DNA from: Cryobacterium sp. PH31-AA6
GTDB taxonomy: Bacteria > Actinomycetota > Actinomycetes > Actinomycetales > Microbacteriaceae
Direction of reading: 5' to 3'
Length of the DNA stretch: 45,990 nucleotides
Assembly: GCF_030063195.1 (NCBI RefSeq)
Contig: NZ_JASISS010000025.1
Location: 1-45,990 of the forward strand
Position 1 is the stretch's first letter. Each line of letters begins with the position of its first letter. The notes beneath the pieces were generated by a model, which saw only the letters and a list, made by a program, of their open reading frames with translations, did no database searches and was not told the origin of the DNA. Made by a program: the position numbers and the translations under genes. This document shows, piece after piece, positions 1-7,525 of this stretch.

Positions 1-2
1 TG

Positions 3-239
3 CTGGGCATGACCGCAGCCGACAACCTCGCCCACCTCTGCACGGCCAGCCACGCCCTGAAAACCCAAACCCGCTGGACCGTCGCCCAACAACCCGGCGG
101 CATCCTCACCTGGACCTCACCCACCGGGCGCGACTTCACCACCGAACCCGCCACCATCCTCCCCACCGGACCACCACCGACAGCGCCGCCGCCGGCGCCG
201 GCGCCGGCGGCAGCCAACTACCACGACGCACCGTTCTGA
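3..239 (+). CDS. DUF222/HNH endonuclease, C-terminal fragment (5' end outside window)
   Basis: The frame is open to the left edge and starts outside the window. The visible 78 residues contain the last part of an HNH module (NLAHLC..SH.LK..TRWTV), followed by the W-T-S-P-T-G-R-(D)-F-T-T-E-P stretch that usually closes actinobacterial DUF222/HNH (13E12-repeat type) proteins. A Pro/Ala-rich tail and a terminal PF follow. The HNH histidines that would prove nuclease activity lie mostly upstream of the window. The internal ATG at 9 is only the first ATG in view. A second, full-length member of this broad family lies at 14819-16324 but has a different C-terminus, so the two are not recent copies. 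Confidence 0.75.
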   Translation: MGMTAADNLAHLCTASHALKTQTRWTVAQQPGGILTWTSPTGRDFTTEPATILPTGPPPTAPPPAPAPAAANYHDAPF

Positions 240-341
240 GCGGGCTCAATCCGCCGGGCCCCAGGCCATATCGGTCGGCCCTGTCGAGGCTCGGATTCAG
301 AGAGCGCGAAGCCGGGCCAGACAAGACCGGCAGCTCGGGGC

Positions 342-1703
342 TCAGAGTGCGGCGCGGCGACTCTCCAGACGCAATTCGAGCTCGTTCACGACCACGGATG
401 CGAGGTCCCCGAGGGTCGCCATCTCGGCCGGCGTGACCGTGCGCGGGGCGTGATCGAGCACGCAGAGGGTGCCCAGGTTGAAGCCGTCGCGGGTCGTCAG
501 CGGAACGCCGGCGTAGAACTGCAGCCCGAACTCGCCCGACACGAGCGGGTTGGCAAGAGCGCGCGGATCCGAGCGCGCATCCTCGACCACCCAGGGCACG
601 TCACTCATGATCGCGGAGGCGCACAGTCCCGGATCGCGGGGGATCTGGTCGAGCTCAAGGCCATGGTGCGATTTGAACCAGATCCGGTCATGGTCGACGA
701 TGCTGACGATGGCGATCGGCACGTCGAAGATACGGGCGGCGAGCGCCGCGATCCGGTCGAACGCGCCGTCCGCTGGGGTGTCCAAAATGTCGAGGCGGTG
801 CACCTCCTCCATCCGGGCCACCTCATCGGTCGAGAATGGGCGGAGTTCGTCGGCCCGGTGCCGACCCGTCTCGGCGATCACGGCCTGGCGAAGTGCAAGC
901 ACGACTTCGCTCACCGGCGGCCGAAGCTCTGGTTCGCGCATCAGCATTGACGCGAGCAGATCGCGCCAGGCAGGTGAAAGGTTCTCCGGGATGACCGGAT
1001 CGCGCAGCAGCCGCGCCAGGGCGGCCGGCACCGGCTGTCCCGGGAACTCGATCTGGCGGGTGAAGCATTCCAGCAGCACGAGTCCCAGGGAGTAGACATC
1101 GCTCGGCGGTCCGATACTTTCGCCCTTCGCCTGTTCCGGGCTGAGGTAGGCAGCGGTCCCCGACGTCATGCCGTCATTGGTCAATCGCTCGCTGGACGGG
1201 TAGAGGGCAATGCCGAAGTCGGTCAGCTTGGCCCTGGCCCGCAAGCGGGTGCTGTACTCGGCCAGAAGAATATTCGCCGGCTTGACGTCGCGATGCACGA
1301 CGCCGCGGCTGTGGATGTACTCGAGCCCCTCAGCCAGGTCGTAACCGATCTGGGCGACGTGGCGGGTGGAGATGTTCCCCTGGCTCAGACGCTCCCGCAG
1401 GTCGACCCCGTCTACGAGTTCCATCACGAGGTAGATTTGGCGCCGATCCGGGGTTGCGCGGTGAACACCGACGTCGAGGAGGGTTACCAGGCTGTGGTGA
1501 TTGAGGCTCGCGAGCACATTCGTCTCCGCCTGCTGCCGCGCGATGTCATCCTGGTCGATTGCGCTCGTGCGGAAGACCTTGATCGCCACCTCACGACCCA
1601 GCCGCTCGTCGGCGGCCCGGTACACCGAGGCCATGCCTCCGCTGCCGATGAGCTCCATTAGTCGGTAGCGCTCACCGAGGAGACCGGTGGGTTTCGCGGT
1701 CAT
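342..1703 (-). CDS. Serine/threonine protein kinase with C-terminal GAF domain
   Basis: A 453-residue cytoplasmic kinase. The glycine loop is at about residues 18-27 (LIGSGGMASVY), the ATP-binding lysine at 42 (AIKVF), the catalytic loop HRDVKPAN at 138-145 and DFG at 162-164. GTAAYLSPEQ lies in the activation segment. After the kinase domain, a GAF domain at roughly 300-440 starts at EVARMEEVHRLDILDTP and includes FDVPIAIVSIVD and GTLCVLDH. No transmembrane helix or PASTA repeats are visible, unlike PknB. The ATG at 1703 is chosen because AGGAGG lies 4 bases upstream; the longer frame to 1904 would run antisense into the divergent lipoprotein. The GAF domain suggests control by a small ligand or redox signal, but its ligand is unknown. 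Confidence 0.9.
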   Translation of the reverse strand: MTAKPTGLLGERYRLMELIGSGGMASVYRAADERLGREVAIKVFRTSAIDQDDIARQQAETNVLASLNHHSLVTLLDVGVHRATPDRRQIYLVMELVDGVDLRERLSQGNISTRHVAQIGYDLAEGLEYIHSRGVVHRDVKPANILLAEYSTRLRARAKLTDFGIALYPSSERLTNDGMTSGTAAYLSPEQAKGESIGPPSDVYSLGLVLLECFTRQIEFPGQPVPAALARLLRDPVIPENLSPAWRDLLASMLMREPELRPPVSEVVLALRQAVIAETGRHRADELRPFSTDEVARMEEVHRLDILDTPADGAFDRIAALAARIFDVPIAIVSIVDHDRIWFKSHHGLELDQIPRDPGLCASAIMSDVPWVVEDARSDPRALANPLVSGEFGLQFYAGVPLTTRDGFNLGTLCVLDHAPRTVTPAEMATLGDLASVVVNELELRLESRRAAL

Positions 1704-1808
1704 TCTGCCTCCTGTCGATTTTGAGTATATGGCAGGGCGAACCGGGCAAACAGGGCGATCCAGCCGTCCGGGGGCGCGCAATCCGCACGGCAGTGTGACA
1801 CTGGGCTC

Positions 1809-2456
1809 ATGACCAGTAGAAGAGCCCGGGGGCGGAACCGCAGGACCGGGTTGGCCTGCCTGGCCGCCGGGATCGTGCTCCTTACGGGATGCGCCGCCCC
1901 GCAACCGTCCTCACCCGGCTCCCCGATGCCGACTCCGACTCCGTCTCCCACTGCCACACCAACGGGCACGGCCACCGCCTCGCCCACCCCGTCCCCCACC
2001 GCCTCCGCGGGCATCGCCGCCTGCGGGCCCAACCAGATTGCGCTTTCCCTCCAGTCCCGTCCGCACGACAGCGGCGCCGGGAGCTTCTATTGGGACCTGC
2101 AGCTGACCAACAACAGCTCGGTCGAGTGCGCCGTCGAGGGGTACCCGGCCGTCTCCCTGGTCAGCAACAACTCCGGCGCCGTAATCGGCGCCGTCTCCGC
2201 CGATGACCCCGGCCGCTGGTTCCCCGTCGCCGTCGTGCCGCTGGCGCCGCGGGCATCCGCTTTCAGCCTGCTTCACCTCACTCAGGCAGGCGCCTACAGC
2301 TGCACGATCGTGCCGGTCACCGAACTCGCGGTCACGCTGCCGGACTGGATCGACCCGCGCCAGGTGGCCACCCCCAACCCGATCGACGGCTGCGACGACA
2401 CCAGCACAGCCATCGTGAGGGCAGGCCCGCTGGCACCCGCCAGGGTCGCCTTCTAG
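1809..2456 (+). CDS. DUF4232 domain lipoprotein
   Basis: This 215-residue exported lipoprotein starts with a basic n-region (TSRRARGRNRR), a hydrophobic segment and a lipobox LLTGC with the lipidated Cys at about residue 28. A Pro/Ser/Thr-rich linker of about 40 residues follows. The mature domain resembles DUF4232: C-x-x-x-x-I at the start, the LQLTNNSSVECAVEGYP segment and a late Cys pair. The four cysteines in the folded part could form two disulfides outside the membrane. It is divergent from the kinase at 342-1703, sharing a roughly 105-bp promoter region. Function is unknown for the family. Confidence 0.85.
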   Translation: MTSRRARGRNRRTGLACLAAGIVLLTGCAAPQPSSPGSPMPTPTPSPTATPTGTATASPTPSPTASAGIAACGPNQIALSLQSRPHDSGAGSFYWDLQLTNNSSVECAVEGYPAVSLVSNNSGAVIGAVSADDPGRWFPVAVVPLAPRASAFSLLHLTQAGAYSCTIVPVTELAVTLPDWIDPRQVATPNPIDGCDDTSTAIVRAGPLAPARVAF

Positions 2457-2581
2457 TGGTCCAGGTTCGCTGACGCTCTTCTTCGCAATCCGCAATCTGG
2501 CGCGCCCGTGGGGTGTCGGTGGCGACGGCCCGCGCGTATCCTCGGCGGCACAAGCCCCACCACATCCAGCGAGGAGTAACC

Positions 2582-2785
2582 ATGTCCGTTGCACGCGTAA
2601 CAACCCTGAGCGTTCGGTCCGACACGTCATTCGAAGACGCCATCGCCGCCGGCATCGCCCGCGCCAACCAGACCCTGCGCGGCGTCTCAGGGGCCTGGGT
2701 CAAGGAGCAGAAGGTCGAGGTGTCGGGCGGTGCGATCACGTCGTGGGAGGTCGTGATCGAGGTCACCTTCGTGCTCGAGGACTGA
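2582..2785 (+). CDS. Dodecin (flavin-binding dodecamer)
   Basis: A 67-residue protein matching the dodecin family over its full length: a first strand with the V-T-x-L-S motif, the helix SFEDAIAAGIARANQTLR, the conserved GAWVKEQ motif containing the flavin-stacking Trp, and a final strand WEVVIEVTFVLE. Dodecins assemble into hollow 12-mers that store flavins. The ATG at 2582 has GAGGAG about 6 bases upstream, and family length supports it over the in-frame start at 2513. It appears monocistronic. Confidence 0.93.
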   Translation: MSVARVTTLSVRSDTSFEDAIAAGIARANQTLRGVSGAWVKEQKVEVSGGAITSWEVVIEVTFVLED

Positions 2786-2828
2786 GTCACCGCAGCGGCA
2801 CGCTGCGGCCGCCGGGTACTCCGCCGGG

Positions 2829-4289
2829 TCAGACGACGTCGGCGAGGTACCCGGTGTCCGGAACCGGATGCCGCATCAGCGAGTCCCAGGCCAGGCCGAG
2901 AGCGTCGACGGCCCGGTCCATCTGCTCCGTGCTGTAGCAGAACGGGATGCGCAGGAACCGCTCGAACGCCCCGTCGAGCCCGAATCGCGGGCCGGCCGGC
3001 ACGAGCAGGCCGTGGTTGCGCGCGGCGAGCGCGAGCTGCGAGCTCACCGGCAATCCGAGGTTGACCCAGGCGGTGATGCCGCCGTCGACATGAGGCACCT
3101 GCCAGTCGGGGAACCGAGCGGCGAGCAGCCGCTCCAGGTGGTCGCGGCCGGCCCGGAGTTCGGCGCGGCGGCCCTCGAGGATCGCGGGCATCCCGGCCAG
3201 GAGCCTCACCACGATCAGCTGCTCGAGGATCGGAGTGCCGAGGTCGTTCGCCGAGCGGGCGGCAACGAGTCGGCGAATCAGGGGTCGTTCGGCGCGAATC
3301 CAGCCCACCCTCAGACCGCCCCAGACGGTCTTCCCGACCGAGCCGATGGCGACGACGTCGCCCGGCCGTCCCGCCTCGGCGTAGGCAGGGAATGGGAGGA
3401 ACTCGTCGCCCCGGTCGATATCGAGCTCGGCGATCGTCTCGTCGACGACCAGCACGGTGCCCTGGCGGGCGGCCGCGGCGAGCACGCGCTCCCGCTGGTC
3501 GACCGGCATGGTTCGACCGGTCGGGTTGTGAAAGTCCGGCATCAGGTAGCCGAGCACGGGGTTGCTGCGCCGGAGGGTCTGCAGGAGCGCGGTCTCGTCC
3601 CAGCCGGCGGTGGTGGCATCCTCGCCCGGCACTGCGGCCGACACGCTGACCGGCACAAGCCGGGCGCCGGCGGCGTTCAGCGCCTCGTAGGCGTGCGGGT
3701 AGGTCGGCGCCTCGATCAGAACCCGGTCGCCGCGGCCGACCAGCACCCGGGCGAGCAGCGCGATCGCGTGCTGGGCGCCGATCGTGACCATGATTTGTTC
3801 CGGGTCGGTGGGCAGCCCGCGCGCCCGGTACCGGTCGGCGATCGCGGCCCGCAGCTCGGGAATGCCCACCGGGTCGAAGCCCGAACCCATGAGGTGGCCG
3901 GGCAGGTCGCCCACTGCGGCTCGGGCAGCATCCGACAGCCCGGCGAGCGCCGGCATGGTGGCCTTGCTGAAATCGAGGATGCCGCCCGGCGCCGGTGCGG
4001 TGTGCCCCGCGGGGGCACCGGGGAGCCGGGCCATACTCCCCGAGCCGCGCACACTGACCAGGAAGCCCGTTTCGCGGAGCCGGCGGTAGGCCGCCGTGAC
4101 GGTCGTGCGGCTCACCCCGAGCCGGTCGCTCAGCTCGCGTTCGGCCGGCAGGCGACTGTCGGTGGGGATGCGTCCGTCGAGGGTGAGCAGACGGATGCGA
4201 TCGGACAGCGCCCGATAGGCGCTTCCGCCATTACGCCACTCACCCAGCCTCGACTCGAGGGCCCGCGCACTCATCTGGTTCTCAACCAT
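2829..4289 (-). CDS. yczR: MocR-family (GntR HTH + aminotransferase fold) regulator, YczR type
   Basis: A 486-residue regulator. A GntR winged helix occupies about residues 20-90 (AYRALSDRIRLLTLDGRIPTD, then LPAERELSDRLGVSRTTV). A fold-type I aminotransferase domain fills the rest, with the PLP lysine in IGSVGKTVWGGLR. Such proteins use PLP as effector or anchor rather than for transamination. It is divergent from a yczE gene with a 63-bp intergenic region, the arrangement that defines the YczR subgroup. The chosen ATG (4289) gives MVENQ; an ATG at 4274 is also possible. The region between the two starts holds repeated CACTAT and ATTGGC elements, likely the operator. Confidence 0.88.
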   Translation of the reverse strand: MVENQMSARALESRLGEWRNGGSAYRALSDRIRLLTLDGRIPTDSRLPAERELSDRLGVSRTTVTAAYRRLRETGFLVSVRGSGSMARLPGAPAGHTAPAPGGILDFSKATMPALAGLSDAARAAVGDLPGHLMGSGFDPVGIPELRAAIADRYRARGLPTDPEQIMVTIGAQHAIALLARVLVGRGDRVLIEAPTYPHAYEALNAAGARLVPVSVSAAVPGEDATTAGWDETALLQTLRRSNPVLGYLMPDFHNPTGRTMPVDQRERVLAAAARQGTVLVVDETIAELDIDRGDEFLPFPAYAEAGRPGDVVAIGSVGKTVWGGLRVGWIRAERPLIRRLVAARSANDLGTPILEQLIVVRLLAGMPAILEGRRAELRAGRDHLERLLAARFPDWQVPHVDGGITAWVNLGLPVSSQLALAARNHGLLVPAGPRFGLDGAFERFLRIPFCYSTEQMDRAVDALGLAWDSLMRHPVPDTGYLADVV

Positions 4290-4352
4290 GAGGCCACTAT
4301 AGAGAGATTGGCTACTTGATAACAGGCCAATAGTGCAATTGGATTGACCACT
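4290..4352. promoter_or_regulatory. Divergent yczR/yczE promoter-operator with repeated CACTAT and ATTGGC elements
   Basis: The 63-bp region between the two divergent genes holds CCACTAT at 4294-4300 and again at 4348-4354 (running into the yczE start), plus its inverted form ATAGTG at 4330-4335. ATTGGC at 4307-4312 is mirrored by GCCAAT at 4326-4331, and ATTGG recurs at 4338-4342. The mixture of direct and inverted half-sites is what MocR dimers typically bind. Assignment to YczR is inferred from position. Confidence 0.6.
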
Positions 4353-5012
4353 ATGACCCGCCGCCTCTCCCAACTCCTTATTGGCCTCTTTCTTTACGGT
4401 CTGGGGATCGCCCTGATCGTGCGCGGCGAGATCGGCGTGGCCCCGTGGGACGTGCTCACCCAGGGCATCTCGGGCCGCACCGGCCTCGGCTTCGGGCTGG
4501 TCACCATCCTGATCAGCGGCGTCGTGCTGCTGCTCTGGATTCCGCTGCGCCAGAAGCCGGGCGTGGGCACCGTGCTCAACGCCCTGCTCGTCGGGCCGGC
4601 GGCGGATGTCGGCCTCTGGCTGATCCCGACCGGCCTCGATCTCTGGGTGCGGATCGTGTTGTTCGCGGCCGGACTGTTGGTGCTGGCGATCGCCACCGGG
4701 CTCTATATCGGAGCGCACTTCGGCCCCGGCCCGCGCGACGGCCTGATGACCGGTCTGCACAAGCGCACCGGCTGGCGCATCTGGATCGTTCGGACGGGCA
4801 TCGAGGTCACCGTGCTCAGCATCGGCTGGGTACTCGGCGGCAACGTGGGTATCGGCACGGTGCTGTTCGCTGTGCTCGTCGGCCCGCTCTGCCACTGGAC
4901 GATTCCGTTCTTCGCGATCACCCTGCCAGCGCCCGGCGACGTCCGGCTCGAGGAGAACCTCGAGGGATCCGTGCTCCCCTCCGCACCTTCCATCGACAGT
5001 CCCGCGAACTAG
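4353..5012 (+). CDS. yczE: YczE/YitT-family integral membrane protein
   Basis: About 219 residues with five to six predicted transmembrane segments, beginning QLLIGLFLYGLGIALIVRGEIGVAPWDVL. This is the N-terminus of the YczE (COG2364) family: small-x-G then GVAPWDVL, and a later GPRDGLMTGL motif. The start is taken at ATG 4353; a TTG at 4344 is in frame but would add only three residues and overlap the operator. Molecular function is unknown. Pairing with the divergent MocR regulator implies that the regulator controls this gene. Confidence 0.85.
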   Translation: MTRRLSQLLIGLFLYGLGIALIVRGEIGVAPWDVLTQGISGRTGLGFGLVTILISGVVLLLWIPLRQKPGVGTVLNALLVGPAADVGLWLIPTGLDLWVRIVLFAAGLLVLAIATGLYIGAHFGPGPRDGLMTGLHKRTGWRIWIVRTGIEVTVLSIGWVLGGNVGIGTVLFAVLVGPLCHWTIPFFAITLPAPGDVRLEENLEGSVLPSAPSIDSPAN

Positions 5013-5056
5013 TCCGGCCGCTTTCGGGTGGCACCGGCGCTGACTATTTTCTTTCA

Positions 5057-5071
5057 GATTGTTGAACAATC
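5057..5071. promoter_or_regulatory. FadR-type GntR operator upstream of pxpA (GATTGTTGAACAATC)
   Basis: A perfect 15-bp odd palindrome, 48 bp before the pxpA ATG. Its core TTGTTGAACAA fits the FadR-subfamily operator rule TNGTNNNACNA. A partial repeat, TTGTTCAA, lies at 5090-5097. Nearly the same palindrome occurs at 12226-12240 upstream of the leftward transporter gene. The FCD-type GntR protein at 9313-10014 is the obvious candidate to bind both. Confidence 0.8.
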
Positions 5072-5118
5072 CGTCGAAGTAGTGCAGTCTTGTTCAAACT
5101 TCCCCGGACGGAGCACGA

Positions 5119-5892
5119 ATGACCACCATCGATCTGAACAGCATCGATCTGAACAGTGATGTCGGGGAGTCCTTCGGCAACTGGTCCTTCGGCGACGACG
5201 CCGCCATCATCTCCTCGGTCTCGAGCGTGAACGTGGCCTGCGCATTCCACGCCGGAGACCCGAGCACCATTCGCGCGACCTGTACCGCCGCCGCCGAGGC
5301 CGGCGTGACGGTCGGCGCGCACCCGGGCTACCGTGACCTGGCCGGTTTCGGCCGGCGGTTCATCGACATGGACCCCGTGCACCTCACCGACGAGGTCATC
5401 TACCAGATCGGGGCGCTCCAGGCGCTGGCCACAGTCGCCGGCACCCGTGTCAGCTACGTCAAGCCGCACGGCGCCCTCTACAACACCATCGCGCACCACC
5501 GGGTGCAGGCGCAGGCCGTCATCGACGCGATCCGGGCCGTCGACCCGACCCTGCCCGTGATGGTGCTGCCCGACTCCGAGATCCAGCGGCTTGCCGACGC
5601 GGCGGGGCTCCGCACGGTCGTTGAGGCCTTCGCCGACCGCGCCTACAACCCGGACGGCACCCTGGTGTCACGGTCGCGACCGGGCGCCGTGCTGGTCGAT
5701 CCGGTCGCCGTCACCGAGCAGGTGCTCCGCCTGGCCGGCGACCGCCAGGTGCGCACCGTCGACGGCACCCTGCTCTCCGTGGCGGCCGAGAGCATCTGCC
5801 TGCACGGCGACACCCCCGGCGCGGTCGCGCTGGCCGGTGCCGTGCGCGCCGCCCTTGAGGATGCCGGCATCCCGATCCGAAGCTTCGTCTAG
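5119..5892 (+). CDS. pxpA: 5-oxoprolinase subunit A (LamB/YcsF family)
   Basis: A 257-residue LamB/YcsF protein, the A subunit of the ATP-dependent PxpABC 5-oxoprolinase that opens pyroglutamate to glutamate in the cytoplasm. Diagnostic motifs are [12 protein letters not shown] at the N-terminus, [20 protein letters not shown] and VKPHGALYN, with EAFADRAY later. The N-terminus carries a tandem duplication ([10 protein letters not shown]; 5128-5142 and 5143-5157, 14 of 15 bases identical), so the family-typical start corresponds to the second copy. It is the first gene of a tight operon, and its stop lies 4 bp before the next start. Confidence 0.95.
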   Translation: MTTIDLNSIDLNSDVGESFGNWSFGDDAAIISSVSSVNVACAFHAGDPSTIRATCTAAAEAGVTVGAHPGYRDLAGFGRRFIDMDPVHLTDEVIYQIGALQALATVAGTRVSYVKPHGALYNTIAHHRVQAQAVIDAIRAVDPTLPVMVLPDSEIQRLADAAGLRTVVEAFADRAYNPDGTLVSRSRPGAVLVDPVAVTEQVLRLAGDRQVRTVDGTLLSVAAESICLHGDTPGAVALAGAVRAALEDAGIPIRSFV

Positions 5893-5896
5893 CCCC

Positions 5897-7522
5897 GTGG
5901 CCGGCGCCTTCCGGAGCATCCGTCCCGTCGGGGACCGTGCCGTCCTGGTCGAACTGGACAACCTGGCCGACGTTCTGGCCCTGCAGTCTCACCTGCAGGA
6001 ATATCCCCTCGAGGGGCAGGTCGACGTGCTGGCCGCCGCCGAGACCGTGCTCGTCACCGGCGTCTCCTCCGCCGCCGCGCGGGGCTTCGCCGAGGCACTC
6101 CGCGGCCTCCGCACGGCACCCGCGACGACCGTCGACACCGCGCTCGTGCTGATCGACACCGTGTACGACGGGGAGGACCTGGCCGCTGTGGCCGCGGAAA
6201 CCGGCCTGACTGTCGACGGCGTCATCGCCGCCCACGCCGGACAGGTCTGGACCGCCGCCTTCGGTGGTTTCGCGCCCGGCTTCGTCTACCTGACCGGAGA
6301 GAACGCGAGCCTGACCGTGCCCCGGCGCAGCGTGCCGCGCAGCTCGGTGCCGGCCGGCTCCGTGGCCGTGGCCGGCACCTACTCCGCCGTCTATCCCCGT
6401 GCCTCGCCGGGCGGCTGGCAACTGCTCGGCCGCACGGATGCCCGGCTCTGGGACCTCGACCGCGCCCAGCCGGCCCTGATCCGGCCGGGCGGCCGGGTGC
6501 GGTTCCAGGCGGTGCGGGCGCAGGCATCCGTCGCCGGTGACGTCGCGACCTCGGTGCCGGATGTGATCGCGCCTTCGAGCGGCGTGAGCGTGCTCTCCGC
6601 CGGCACCCAGACCACCGTGCAGGACCTCGGCCGTCCCGGCTACGCCGACCAGGGCGTGACGGGCTCCGGCGCCCTCGACCGCGGTGCCCTGCGGCGTGCC
6701 AACCGGGTCGTGGGCAACCCGGCCACGGCGGCCGTGCTGGAGAACGCCCTCGGCGGGCTGTCGCTGACCGCGCTGACCGACCAGGTACTCACCGTGACCG
6801 GGGCCGTCGTTCTCCTGACCGTGACCGACTCCGCCCATGGTCCCCGCGCGCTCCCGATGGACTCCGCCGTCTCCCTTCTCGCCGGGGAGACCCTCACCCT
6901 GGGCGCGCCGCGCGCCGGCGTGCGCAGCTACCTCGCCTTCCGCGGCGGGATCGACGTTCCGCTCGTGCTGGGCAGCCGGTCCACCGACACCCTCAGTGGT
7001 ATCGGGCCGGCCCCGCTGGCGCCCGGCACTGTGCTGCGGATGCTGCCGGCCGCCCCCGGCAGCGCCGTGCACCACCCCGAGACCCCGCCCGCACCTCCGG
7101 CCGAGGTCACCGAGCTGCGCTACGTGCCCGGACCGCGCGCGGACTGGTTCGACGCGGCATCCGTGGACCGGTTCGACCGGGCACTCTGGACCGTCACCAT
7201 CCAGTCGAACCGGATCGGCCTGCGACTGGCCGGCGAACCGCTCACCCGGTCACGGGCGGGCGAGCTGGCCAGCGAGGGTACGGCCCGCGGCGCCATCCAG
7301 GTGCCTCCGTCGGGCCTGCCGGTCTTGTTCCTCGCCGACCACCCGGTGACCGGGGGCTACCCGGTGATCGGCGTCGTGCTCGCCGAAGACCTTGACCTGG
7401 CGGCGCAGCTGCCGACGGGCGCCGGCATCCGTTTCACGCCCGTGCCCGTGCCCGTGCCCGTGCCGGTGCCTGTTCCTGTGCCGGTGCCACCGCCCGCCGC
7501 CACCACCCCGAAAGAGAGCTGA
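5897..7522 (+). CDS. pxpBC: Fused 5-oxoprolinase subunits B and C (KipI-KipA, AHS1-AHS2 carboxyltransferase-like)
   Basis: A 541-residue fusion. Residues about 5-210 are the KipI/AHS1 domain (SIRPVGDRAVLVEL, FGGFAPGFVYL, PAGSVAVAG, PGGWQLLGRT). Residues about 230-520 are the KipA/AHS2 domain (VLSAGTQTTVQDLGRPGY, then GALDRGALRRANRVVGN). In Bacillus and E. coli these are separate proteins; fusion is common in Actinobacteria. The same two domains form the carboxyltransferase part of urea carboxylase. GTG 5897 is the start, 4 bp after pxpA. The C-terminus ends in eight Pro-Val dipeptides encoded by a hexanucleotide repeat (7439-7486). Confidence 0.93.
   Translation: MAGAFRSIRPVGDRAVLVELDNLADVLALQSHLQEYPLEGQVDVLAAAETVLVTGVSSAAARGFAEALRGLRTAPATTVDTALVLIDTVYDGEDLAAVAAETGLTVDGVIAAHAGQVWTAAFGGFAPGFVYLTGENASLTVPRRSVPRSSVPAGSVAVAGTYSAVYPRASPGGWQLLGRTDARLWDLDRAQPALIRPGGRVRFQAVRAQASVAGDVATSVPDVIAPSSGVSVLSAGTQTTVQDLGRPGYADQGVTGSGALDRGALRRANRVVGNPATAAVLENALGGLSLTALTDQVLTVTGAVVLLTVTDSAHGPRALPMDSAVSLLAGETLTLGAPRAGVRSYLAFRGGIDVPLVLGSRSTDTLSGIGPAPLAPGTVLRMLPAAPGSAVHHPETPPAPPAEVTELRYVPGPRADWFDAASVDRFDRALWTVTIQSNRIGLRLAGEPLTRSRAGELASEGTARGAIQVPPSGLPVLFLADHPVTGGYPVIGVVLAEDLDLAAQLPTGAGIRFTPVPVPVPVPVPVPVPVPPPAATTPKES
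7439..7486 (+). repeat. Hexanucleotide repeat encoding (Pro-Val)8
   Basis: Eight consecutive CCN-GTN codon pairs, the first four identical (CCCGTG) and the rest diverged at third positions, lie in the last 25 codons of pxpBC. The unit length preserves frame, so slippage would change tail length only. Confidence 0.9.
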
Positions 7523-7525
7523 GCC

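Noticed and set aside
1704..1904. N-terminal extension of the GAF kinase frame
   Set aside because: It overlaps the divergent lipoprotein gene and lacks a ribosome binding site, while ATG 1703 has AGGAGG at good spacing.
4290..5069. Upstream part of the MocR frame (to 5069)
   Set aside because: It is antisense to yczE and has no domain-like sequence; the GntR HTH begins just after 4289.
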